Source of the DNA: an uncultured Collinsella sp.
GTDB taxonomy: Bacteria > Actinomycetota > Coriobacteriia > Coriobacteriales > Coriobacteriaceae
Direction of reading: 5' to 3'
Length of the DNA stretch: 5,114 nt
NCBI GenBank assembly: GCA_934643435.1
Contig: CAKUCJ010000118.1
Span: 1-5,114 of the forward strand
In this document: positions 1-5,054 of the stretch, one piece after another
How the letters are laid out: the number at the start of each line of letters is the position of its first letter
How positions within the stretch are numbered: the stretch's first letter is position 1
The notes under the pieces: generated by a model
Told to the model about the DNA's origin: nothing
Database searches by the model: none
What the model saw: only the letters and a program-made list of their open reading frames with translations
Program-made: the position numbers and the translations under genes

Positions 1-902
1 CCCAGCAGCAGACGGTTCATCACACGGCCGCCATCGCACATGTCATGCAGGATGTTCTGGAATGCAGCCTCCTGCTCATCGCTCAGCGAAAACGGCAGGG
101 CCTGTTTAAGCGCGGACAGGCGCTCGCCCGCAACGTGCGCATAGGGCACGACGTCGACCAAGCCGCCATCGTTGCGCAGGCGCAGCGCGAGCTGCAAGTA
201 AAGACACTCCTCGTAGGCAAGACGCCGGCGCGCGATATCGCGCTCGGCCATGCTCGAGGGAAAGTGGATCGAGCGCAGCGCACGGGCATTGCTCATGAGC
301 TTCCGCTTTGCGCGCAGCGGCGCGGGAATGGGATCGAACGGATTGGAAGCCACTTCGAGCGCACCGCTCACGATACGGCGCATCCATGCCTGACTCACGC
401 CGTCACTTACGTAGTGGACCGGCAAAATGGTACCCGCGGCACGCCCGTCCTCGAGCTTTTCAAAGTGGGGTGAGGCCATTTGCTTAAAACCATAAGCAAA
501 CTCGACCTTGCCCATCACGGCCAGGCGGTCGCCCTGCTTAAGCTGTTGGGCAATCCAAGGCTGACGGAAAAAGGCAACCTGCAGCACGCCCGTCTCGTCC
601 ACGAGCGAGATCTCAGTCACCTGCATACGCAGACGGGGCTGCTTTTGGACAATGCGATCGATCGTGGCGATGATGGTGCACACGGTACCGATGGGCGCCA
701 TCTCGATGGACCACGAGCGGGTGAAGTCCAGGTAGCGATGAGGAATATGGAGAAGGAGGTCCCCCACCGTCCGAATTCCCAGACGGCGAAGGGCCTCCTC
801 ACGTTTACCCGAAACATATTTGAGTCGCGCGATATCCTCATCGAACGCATTGCTCTGGGCAAAGCGCTCCGAGACGCGCGGCACGGAGCACAGCTCGGAC
901 AT
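1..902 (-). CDS. recG: ATP-dependent DNA helicase RecG, N-terminal part (3' end beyond window)
   Basis: RecG is a superfamily 2 helicase that remodels stalled replication forks and Holliday junctions. I translated the minus strand by hand; the frame is open to the left edge, giving about 300 residues of a protein usually near 700. Residues 28-62 hold the helix-hairpin-like N-terminal element ending in GIRTVGDLLLHIPHRYLDF. Residues 68-150 are the OB-fold wedge domain (VDETGVLQVAFF, then LKQGDRLAVMGKVEF, then MASPHFEKL). Residues 158-180 match the family's ILPVHYVSDGVSQAWMRR-type segment. Residues 269-300 carry LPFSLSDEQ and MNRLLLG, the sequence just before the Walker A motif GDVGSGKT, which lies off the window. 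The ATG at 902 is 9 nt after the fakA stop and in the same frame; no other start fits between them except CTG at 908. The ribosome site is weak (AGG overlapping the fakA stop), suggesting translational coupling. The helicase motifs cannot be checked here. Confidence 0.95.
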   Translation of the reverse strand, partial: MSELCSVPRVSERFAQSNAFDEDIARLKYVSGKREEALRRLGIRTVGDLLLHIPHRYLDFTRSWSIEMAPIGTVCTIIATIDRIVQKQPRLRMQVTEISLVDETGVLQVAFFRQPWIAQQLKQGDRLAVMGKVEFAYGFKQMASPHFEKLEDGRAAGTILPVHYVSDGVSQAWMRRIVSGALEVASNPFDPIPAPLRAKRKLMSNARALRSIHFPSSMAERDIARRRLAYEECLYLQLALRLRNDGGLVDVVPYAHVAGERLSALKQALPFSLSDEQEAAFQNILHDMCDGGRVMNRLLL

Positions 903-911
903 AGGCAGAGC

Positions 912-2573
912 CTACTCGATCGAGAAGATCACAGGATAGAGCGGCTGCTCGCCACGGTGAGCATCGATCTCCAGATCGGGCTGAGCCTCCTCGATGGCGT
1001 CAACGATCTCCTGGAAAGCCTCGTCGGACAGCTCCTCGCCAGCCAGAATCGTCAGCGCGTCGCCCTCCTCTTCCTCCTGCATACGGTTGATGCAGTCGAG
1101 CGTGACCTGCTTCACATCGGAGCCGACCACATCGATGGAGCCGGCGATGATGCCCATGACATCACCGGAGTGAATCGGCGAGCCGTCGGAGGCACTGGAG
1201 TCGCGCACGGCACGGGTGACCTCGCCATCGCGGACCTCGCTGATGGCGTCGACCATAACGGCAACGGCATCCTCGAGCTCGGAATCGGGCAGGACCGCGA
1301 ACAGTGCGGAGAAGGCCTGCGGGACGGTCTTGGTGGGAACGACGGCGACCTTCTTGTCGGTGCAGGCGGAGGCAGCGGCCTCGGCAGCCATGCGGATGTT
1401 GCCATTGTTGGGCAGGATGATGACCGAGGTCGCGTTGACCTGGTCGACGGCGCCCAGCAGGTCGGCAGTCGAGGGGTTCATGGTCTGGCCACCCGACACG
1501 ATCACGTCGACGCCGAGGGACTTGAGAATGTCGGCCTCGCCGGAACCGGCGGCAACGGCGACAAAACCCAGGGCCTTCGCGGGCTCGGCGGCTTTCTCCT
1601 GGTCCTCGTGGATCTTGGCGGTACGGTCGTGGGCCTCCATCTCCATGTTATGGATAAAGACCTCGTAGATCTGGCCAAGCTGGAGCATATGCTCGAGCAC
1701 CAGGTTCGGGGTGTTGGAGTGCACATGGATCTTGTAATCGGGGTACGCGCCCACGAGCAGCTCACAGTCGCCCATGGAACCCAGGAACTTAAGGCACTCG
1801 TCCTCGTCAAACGGGGCGTCGGCCTTAAAGAGGAACTCGTTGCAGTAACGGAACTCCGAGCCCTCCCAGTCGTCGTTGGCCTCGATCTCAACACGGTCGA
1901 GGGCGGCGTCGCGGGCAGAGCCAGCGGAGTCAAACGTAGCGGAGAAATCCTCAACCACAGTGCTGCGGCCAAGGGCGGCGGCAACAAAGTTCTCGAGGAA
2001 GATGGCAAAGCCAAAGGCGCCGGAGTCGACCACGCCGTTCTCCTTCAAAACGGGCAGCAGGTCGGGCGTGCGGGCGACGGACTGGTAGGCCTCGACGACG
2101 ATGGCGTCGAGTGCGTCCTCGGCCGAGAACTTCTTCTTCTCGCACTCGTCGGCCTTGGTCGAGACGTCGCGCAGGACCGTGAGGATCGTGCCCTCGATGG
2201 GCTTACGGACAGCCTGGAAGGCCACCTTGACGGCGCGACGGAAGGCGAAGGCGATGTTAGCGGACGTAATGGGCTCGTCGGCGGAGACAAGGCCCTCGGC
2301 CACGCCGCGCAGGATCTGCGAGGTGATAACGCCGGAGTTGCCGCGGGCGCCCATCAGGGAGCCGTGGGTGATGGCGCCGGCGATGGCCTCCATGTCGGCA
2401 TCGGCGGGAAGCGCAGAGAGCTCCTTGGTCACCGAGGCGAGCGTGAGCGACATGTTGGTGCCGGTGTCGCCGTCGGGTACGGGGAAGACGTTGAGCTTGT
2501 TGATCTCCTCGGCCTTTTCGGAAACGGCAGCCGCAGCGATCGGAAAACAGGTGCGAATGGTCTTTGCAATCAT
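912..2573 (-). CDS. fakA: Fatty acid kinase catalytic subunit FakA (DAK2 / YloV family)
   Basis: FakA phosphorylates fatty acids held by a FakB (DegV-family) binding protein, giving acyl-phosphate for phospholipid synthesis; it is cytosolic. The 553-residue product matches the family's usual length of about 550. Domain 1 (about 10-205) is the DAK2/DhaL-type ATP-binding domain, with NVFPVPDGDTGTNM at 28-41 (D34 and D36 the expected metal ligands) and HGSLMGARGNSGVI at 70-83. The middle domain (about 240-330) has YCNEFLF with C244 and IHVHSNTP with H283 and H285; this cysteine and histidine pair fit the zinc site I recall for Staphylococcus aureus FakA. The C-terminal domain (about 335-553) is DegV/EDD-like, with VSGGQTMNPSTADLL and ILPNNGNIRMAAE. 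A GGAG at 2586-2589 lies 12 nt before the ATG, a long spacing, but no better start is seen. It lies 27 nt after asp23 and 9 nt before recG, an operon layout shared with Bacillota. No fakB is in the window. Older annotations call such proteins dihydroxyacetone kinase or DAK phosphatase. Confidence 0.93.
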   Translation of the reverse strand: MIAKTIRTCFPIAAAAVSEKAEEINKLNVFPVPDGDTGTNMSLTLASVTKELSALPADADMEAIAGAITHGSLMGARGNSGVITSQILRGVAEGLVSADEPITSANIAFAFRRAVKVAFQAVRKPIEGTILTVLRDVSTKADECEKKKFSAEDALDAIVVEAYQSVARTPDLLPVLKENGVVDSGAFGFAIFLENFVAAALGRSTVVEDFSATFDSAGSARDAALDRVEIEANDDWEGSEFRYCNEFLFKADAPFDEDECLKFLGSMGDCELLVGAYPDYKIHVHSNTPNLVLEHMLQLGQIYEVFIHNMEMEAHDRTAKIHEDQEKAAEPAKALGFVAVAAGSGEADILKSLGVDVIVSGGQTMNPSTADLLGAVDQVNATSVIILPNNGNIRMAAEAAASACTDKKVAVVPTKTVPQAFSALFAVLPDSELEDAVAVMVDAISEVRDGEVTRAVRDSSASDGSPIHSGDVMGIIAGSIDVVGSDVKQVTLDCINRMQEEEEGDALTILAGEELSDEAFQEIVDAIEEAQPDLEIDAHRGEQPLYPVIFSIE

Positions 2574-2600
2574 GAGTGGTGAAATCTCCGTGTTCGGATG

Positions 2601-2957
2601 CTAGTTCAGACGGCTCTTGAGCGCGTCGATGTGGATGCCGATCTTAAGGCTGGCAGGATCGATCTGGGCGATCTCCTGCAGGGTGAAGGCAACGGAGCTC
2701 GAAAGATTGTGGCAGACGGACTTCATGTTGACGCCGTTCTCGAGCACGACGTGCAGATCGACCGTGAGGCCGTTCTCGTCGGCGGAGACAAGCACGCCCT
2801 TGCGGAGGCGCTGGCCGGCAAGCAGGCGCACGCTCTCGGCGCCCTGGAGCTGCTCGGCCATACCGACGACGCCGTAGCACGTCATCGCGGCATAACCGGC
2901 AATATCGGCAATTACGTCGTTCGAGACGCTCAGGCTGCCGTTAATGGTCTCAGACAC
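2601..2957 (-). CDS. Asp23/Gls24 family envelope stress response protein
   Basis: This is a member of the Asp23/Gls24 (DUF322, YloU-like) family: small proteins found next to fakA in many Gram-positives, membrane-associated and linked to cell-envelope stress. The exact molecular role is not known to me. From a GTG start the product is 118 residues. Typical family segments are NDVIADIAGYAAMTCYGVVGM (about 13-33, with the conserved helix and GV.GM turn), the strand VDLHVVLENGVNMKSV (about 65-80), and a final GIHIDAL segment. An ATG 33 nt further upstream (2990) is in frame, but it would read through a strong ribosome site, AAAAGGAG at 2964-2971, placed 6 nt before the GTG, so I prefer the GTG. 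It is the first gene of the apparent asp23-fakA-recG operon. The family has no catalytic motif and none is seen. Confidence 0.88.
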   Translation of the reverse strand: MSETINGSLSVSNDVIADIAGYAAMTCYGVVGMAEQLQGAESVRLLAGQRLRKGVLVSADENGLTVDLHVVLENGVNMKSVCHNLSSSVAFTLQEIAQIDPASLKIGIHIDALKSRLN

Positions 2958-2963
2958 AAGAAT

Positions 2964-2971
2964 CTCCTTTT
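2964..2971 (-). promoter_or_regulatory. Ribosome binding site deciding the asp23 GTG start
   Basis: AAAAGGAG on the minus strand, 6 nt before GTG at 2957. The site lies inside the longer reading frame that begins at ATG 2990, which has no comparable site, so it decides the start in favour of GTG. Confidence 0.75.
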
Positions 2972-3013
2972 CTGGTGCTCGCGGCACCATGTCGTGGGAG
3001 CAATCATTCCAAT

Positions 3014-3105
3014 ATTCTACAACGACCGCGCCATGTTGCGGTTGTGGGCCAAGGGATTACATCCTCGACACGAAATGTTGATACGGTAACGTTCATGATA
3101 AGCAA
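3014..3105 (-). promoter_or_regulatory. Probable promoter region of the asp23-fakA-recG operon
   Basis: The operon must start between the tRNA terminator (3116-3145) and asp23. Two weak candidates are visible on the minus strand: TTGCTT (3100-3105), 16 nt, TATCAA (3078-3083); and a better -10 box TAGAAT (3014-3019) without a recognisable -35 box. The second overlaps an imperfect inverted repeat at 3019-3045 (CCGC paired with GCGG, ACAA with TTGT, with a 3-nt bulge). Neither promoter can be chosen from sequence alone. The 158-bp gap 2958-3115 holds nothing else that I recognise. Confidence 0.35.
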
Positions 3106-3115
3106 TCGCGGCATG

Positions 3116-3145
3116 AAAAAACCCGCCGCAAAAGCGACGGGTTTT
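3116..3145 (-). terminator. Intrinsic terminator of the tRNA-Asn pair
   Basis: On the minus strand AAAACCCGTCGC, loop TTTT, GCGGCGGGTTTT forms a 12-position stem with one A/C mismatch, followed by a run of six T (3116-3121). It begins 6 nt after the encoded CCA of the second tRNA and isolates the tRNA genes from the asp23 operon. The stem is symmetric enough to work in the other direction, but no plus-strand gene reads into it. Confidence 0.85.
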
Positions 3146-3151
3146 ACAACC

Positions 3152-3226
3152 TGGCTCCCCGGGTAGGACTCGAACCTACAACAGCGCGGTTAACAGCCGC
3201 GTGCTCTACCATTGAGCTACCGAGGA
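3152..3226 (-). tRNA. tRNA-Asn(GTT), second copy
   Basis: On the minus strand the 75 nt fold as a complete cloverleaf: acceptor TCCTCGG paired with CCGGGGA (one T-G wobble), D arm GCTC/GAGC, anticodon stem CGCGG/CCGCG around loop CTGTTAA (anticodon GTT, asparagine), 5-nt variable loop, T arm GTAGG/CCTAC with loop TTCGAGT, discriminator G and an encoded CCA at 3152-3154. It is identical to the copy at 3261-3335, with a 34-nt spacer between them. Terminator at 3116-3145 follows. Confidence 0.97.
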
Positions 3227-3233
3227 ATTTAAA

Positions 3234-3251
3234 AGCCCAGCGGAATGGGCT
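3234..3251 (-). other. Small hairpin between the two tRNA genes
   Basis: AGCCCA, 6-nt loop TTCCGC, TGGGCT on the minus strand, a perfect 6-bp stem that runs into TTTAAAT. It could act as a weak attenuator or mark a processing site in the two-tRNA transcript. The T run is short, so full termination before the second tRNA is unlikely. It may also simply be a spacer. Confidence 0.45.
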
Positions 3252-3260
3252 GAGAAATTC

Positions 3261-3335
3261 TGGCTCCCCGGGTAGGACTCGAACCTACAACAGCGCGGTT
3301 AACAGCCGCGTGCTCTACCATTGAGCTACCGAGGA
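3261..3335 (-). tRNA. tRNA-Asn(GTT), first copy
   Basis: Identical in all 75 positions to the copy at 3152-3226, with anticodon GTT, a complete cloverleaf and an encoded CCA (3261-3263). This is the promoter-proximal copy. With a start point about 7 nt after the -10 box, the precursor would carry a 5' leader of roughly 23 nt for RNase P to remove. Confidence 0.97.
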
Positions 3336-3365
3336 ATAGGTGCGTGCTCTCAAGCAACGAAGTTT

Positions 3366-3393
3366 ATTATACGGACGAATCAGCGTAGGGCAA
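3366..3393 (-). promoter_or_regulatory. Promoter of the tRNA-Asn pair
   Basis: On the minus strand, -35 box TTGCCC (3388-3393), a 16-nt spacer and a perfect -10 box TATAAT (3366-3371). The -10 box ends 30 nt before the 5' end of the first tRNA. It is the best housekeeping sigma-70 type promoter in the window, and would be read by the RpoD encoded just upstream. Confidence 0.8.
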
Positions 3394-3415
3394 GAACTTT
3401 TTTAAGAAATTTTCC
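3394..3415 (-). promoter_or_regulatory. Probable UP element of the tRNA promoter
   Basis: A and T run directly upstream of the -35 box (minus strand AAAATTTCTTAAAAAAG), in an otherwise GC-rich sequence. Position and composition fit the binding site for the alpha-subunit C-terminal domain of RNA polymerase, common at strong stable-RNA promoters. Inferred from sequence only. Confidence 0.5.
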
Positions 3416-3429
3416 GGTCGCAGGAGTGT

Positions 3430-3479
3430 CCCCAGGTGCCGGCACAAAAGGAACGTCCCCAAGTGCCGCCCAAGTGCCG
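3430..3479. repeat. Three degenerate copies of a CCCCARGTGCCG unit (REP-like)
   Basis: Plus-strand copies are CCCCAGGTGCCG (3430-3441), CCCCAAGTGCCG (3457-3468) and CCCAAGTGCCG (3469-3479). The first overlaps the perfect palindrome GTGCCGGCAC (3436-3445). Between copies one and two lies GGAACGTCCCC, itself nearly palindromic. No reading frame here looks coding. It resembles short intergenic repeats with GGGGAC/GTGCCG cores that I recall from Coriobacteriia genomes, but that resemblance is from memory and untested. Confidence 0.55.
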
Positions 3480-3513
3480 GAAACGCCGATGTTTTGGCAA
3501 TGCCAGCGAGCGA

Positions 3514-3605
3514 CGCCCAGAGCGAACAAGTTGGCATGAAAAAGGCAAGGCATAGACCTTCTGGTCATGCCTTGCCTTTTGAATGACAAATTGTCGCTCT
3601 GGGCG
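3514..3605. repeat. Large imperfect inverted repeat, about 39 base pairs over 92 nt
   Basis: Outer arms CGCCCAGAGCG (3514-3524) and CGCTCTGGGCG (3595-3605) pair perfectly over 11 bp. Pairing continues inwards: 3526-3529 with 3591-3594, 3531-3533 with 3587-3589, 3535-3537 with 3583-3585, 3540-3553 with 3567-3580 (14 bp perfect), 3555-3558 with 3563-3566, and a 4-nt loop TTCT (3559-3562). Interruptions are a single bulged A at 3525 or 3526, a bulged A at 3554, and four G/A mismatches. It lies between the rpoD 3' hairpin and the CCCCARGTGCCG repeats. It could be an elaborate terminator, a small non-autonomous mobile element or a structured RNA. Confidence 0.8.
3539..3580 (-). terminator. Intrinsic terminator downstream of rpoD (bidirectional in form)
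   Basis: The inner part of the large inverted repeat: a 14-bp perfect stem AAAAGGCAAGGCAT/ATGCCTTGCCTTTT, a bulge, four more pairs and a tetraloop. On the minus strand the stem runs into TTTTT (3539-3543), about 73 nt after the rpoD stop codon; on the plus strand it ends in TTTT (3577-3580). It should end rpoD transcription before the tRNA promoter. Confidence 0.8.
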
Positions 3606-3622
3606 GCGCGCAGCGTCGAGCC

Positions 3623-3650
3623 GTTACGCGGTTTGGTAAAACCGCGTAAC
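3623..3650 (-). other. Perfect 12-bp hairpin 2 nt after the rpoD stop codon
   Basis: GTTACGCGGTTT, loop TACC, AAACCGCGTAAC on the minus strand, with every base paired in the stem. There is no T run after it (GGCTCGACG follows), so it is not a standard intrinsic terminator. Its place directly after the stop suggests a 3'-end stabilising structure for the rpoD mRNA, or a protein-binding palindrome. Confidence 0.75.
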
Positions 3651-3652
3651 AA

Positions 3653-4996
3653 CTAAGACTCGATGTAGTCCTTCAACTTGCTAGAGCGGCTCGGATGGCG
3701 GAGCTTGGCCAGGGTCTTGGACTCGATCTGGCGAATACGCTCGCGCGTGACGCCAAACTCGCGACCGACTTCCTCAAGCGTACGGGGATGTCCGTCAACA
3801 AGACCAAAGCGCAGCTCGATAACCTTGCGCTCGCGATCGGCAAGCGAATCGAGCACTTGGGTAAGCTGCTCCTGCAGCATGGAGAAGCTGGCGGCATCGG
3901 GCGGAACGATAGCCTGGGAGTCCTCGATGAAGTCGCCCAGCTGAGAATCCTCTTCCTCGCCGATGGGGGTCTCGAGCGACACGGGCTCCTGCGAAATCTT
4001 CTGGATCTCGCGGACGCGGTCGGCGCTCATGTCCATCTCGGCACCGATCTCCTCGGGGGTCGGGTCGCGACCCAAGTCTTGAAGGAGCTGTCGCTGCACG
4101 CGGACGAGCTTGTTGATGGTCTCGACCATGTGCACAGGAATACGGATGGTACGGGCCTGGTCGGCGATGGCGCGCGTGATAGCCTGACGGATCCACCACG
4201 TGGCATACGTGGAAAACTTAAAGCCCTTCTGGTAGTCGAACTTCTCGACGGCGCGGATCAGACCGAGGTTGCCCTCCTGGATCAGATCCAGGAACAGCAT
4301 GCCGCGACCGACATAGCGCTTGGCGATGGAGACGACCAGGCGCAGGTTAGCGCTGATGAGCGCCTGTTTGGCCTCGAGGCCCACGTTCTCAATGCGCGTA
4401 AGACGACGCATCTCGGCGCGGGTGAGCTCGATCTCGCCCGCCTCGGCAGCCTCGAGCTTCTCGGTGGCCTCGAGACCGGCCTCGATCTTCATGGCCAGAT
4501 CGACCTCTTCGGAGGCGGTCAGCAGGTCGACCTTACCGATCTCCTTGAGGTACATACGAACCGGGTCGCCGGTCAGCATCACCGTGGAGGCATCGATGCC
4601 ACGCACGCGCGAGCGCGAACGGGACGTGCGCACGGTGCGCTTCTTCTTGCTCTTGGAAGAGCCCATCTCGGCATCGGCCTGACGGGCCATCTTAAGCTCG
4701 TGATCGTCGAGCGAGCCGGAATCGTGCTCGTCGTCGTCATCGAAATCGTCGGTATCGTTATCGTCATCGTCGACGTCCATGGGGGCGTCGTCGTTTCCGC
4801 TCGCGGAGATAATCTGGATGCCGCTGTTGCGCAGCGCGGAATACACCGCGGTGAGCTGCTCGTCAGTTACATCGATATCCTTCAGGGCGACCTGAATCTC
4901 GTCCTCGGTTACCGAAGTCCTGTTTGAGCCGTTGCCCATGAGCTTTGCAACGTAGGATTCCAGCCCAGTACCCGTGCTCTCAGTCTTTTTAGGCAC
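3653..4996 (-). CDS. rpoD: RNA polymerase primary sigma factor (sigma-70 / SigA / HrdB type)
   Basis: This is the housekeeping sigma factor, directing RNA polymerase to -35/-10 promoters. From a GTG at 4996 the product is 447 residues. A region 1.1-like segment (about 11-65) is followed by an acidic tract at 69-92 (16 of 24 residues D or E) and a basic, serine-rich tract at 113-132. Region 1.2 starts at [11 protein letters not shown] (144-154). Region 2 spans about 215-285, with [27 protein letters not shown], and the -10 recognition helix [14 protein letters not shown] (264-277). Region 3 covers about 287-345. Region 4 (about 384-445) has [15 protein letters not shown] and the -35 reading helix [10 protein letters not shown] (416-425), ending [16 protein letters not shown]. 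An in-frame ATG at 5011 would put the good ribosome site AAGGGAG inside the gene, so GTG is preferred. No motif is missing. It stands alone: no dnaG is visible on either side within the window. Confidence 0.97.
   Translation of the reverse strand: MPKKTESTGTGLESYVAKLMGNGSNRTSVTEDEIQVALKDIDVTDEQLTAVYSALRNSGIQIISASGNDDAPMDVDDDDNDTDDFDDDDEHDSGSLDDHELKMARQADAEMGSSKSKKKRTVRTSRSRSRVRGIDASTVMLTGDPVRMYLKEIGKVDLLTASEEVDLAMKIEAGLEATEKLEAAEAGEIELTRAEMRRLTRIENVGLEAKQALISANLRLVVSIAKRYVGRGMLFLDLIQEGNLGLIRAVEKFDYQKGFKFSTYATWWIRQAITRAIADQARTIRIPVHMVETINKLVRVQRQLLQDLGRDPTPEEIGAEMDMSADRVREIQKISQEPVSLETPIGEEEDSQLGDFIEDSQAIVPPDAASFSMLQEQLTQVLDSLADRERKVIELRFGLVDGHPRTLEEVGREFGVTRERIRQIESKTLAKLRHPSRSSKLKDYIES
4721..4792 (-). 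repeat. Aspartate-codon tract within rpoD
   Basis: Residues 69-92 of RpoD are encoded by a near-triplet run of GAC and GAT (seen as TCG/TCA/TCC steps on the plus strand). GAC and GAT alternate irregularly, so the tract is not a pure microsatellite, but it could still vary in length by slippage between strains. Confidence 0.7.
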
Positions 4997-5001
4997 AGAT
5001 T

Positions 5002-5008
5002 CTCCCTT
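5002..5008 (-). promoter_or_regulatory. Ribosome binding site deciding the rpoD GTG start
   Basis: AAGGGAG on the minus strand, 5 nt before GTG at 4996. The upstream ATG at 5011 has no comparable site before it (CCTGTGGACT precedes it). Confidence 0.75.
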
Positions 5009-5042
5009 CATAGTCCACAGGACTCATTACTTTAGCACACAC

Positions 5043-5054
5043 ATAGACGTCTAT
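5043..5054. promoter_or_regulatory. Perfect 12-bp palindrome in the rpoD leader, possible operator
   Basis: ATAGACGTCTAT equals its own reverse complement and lies 46 nt before the rpoD GTG. It does not match a regulator site that I know. The surrounding leader (4997-5114) is AT-richer than the genes and should hold the rpoD promoter. TATATC, TATAGA and TAAAGT are possible -10 boxes, but none has a convincing -35 partner. TTGACC on the plus strand at 5094-5099 could be a -35 box for a rightward gene, but the window ends before a -10 box could be seen. Confidence 0.4.

Larger units (their letters stand above)
3151..3337 (-). repeat. Tandem duplication containing two identical tRNA-Asn genes
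   Basis: The 78-bp blocks 3151-3228 and 3260-3337 are identical, covering each 75-nt tRNA plus one base after the CCA and two before the 5' end. Identity stops abruptly outside these limits, so the 31-bp spacer between blocks is not part of the repeat. Confidence 0.95.

Noticed and set aside
45..473. Plus-strand frame of 142 codons at the left edge
   Set aside because: It lies in codon register with recG, whose conserved OB-fold and Q-motif residues run through the whole segment on the minus strand.
480..2582. A 700-codon plus-strand open frame opposite fakA and recG
   Set aside because: It is in exact codon register with the minus-strand genes, so its stop codons could only arise opposite TTA, CTA or TCA codons, which are rare in this GC-rich codon usage. 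The translation is low-complexity and rich in G, D, L and V, with no recognisable domain, while the minus strand encodes clear FakA and RecG motifs.
2974..3166. A plus-strand small gene across the asp23 leader and the tRNA terminator
   Set aside because: The frame crosses a minus-strand terminator hairpin and has no ribosome site or coding character.
3152..3335. tRNA genes as an attachment site for an integrated element
   Set aside because: The repeated block covers the whole tRNA rather than only its 3' end, and no integrase or phage gene lies between or beside the copies.
3430..3479. The short repeats as a CRISPR array
   Set aside because: Units are about 12 bp, degenerate and irregularly spaced (27 and 11 nt), without spacers of constant length and without cas genes nearby.
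3321..3652. Short frames in both directions across the rpoD-tRNA gap (3321-3539 plus, 3380-3652 minus)
   Set aside because: They run through a tRNA gene, its promoter, hairpins and repeats, have no convincing ribosome site, and their translations show no family resemblance.
3695..4927. A 410-codon plus-strand open frame opposite rpoD
   Set aside because: Same codon-register effect as opposite fakA. The minus strand has all sigma-70 regions intact and the plus-strand translation resembles no family that I know.
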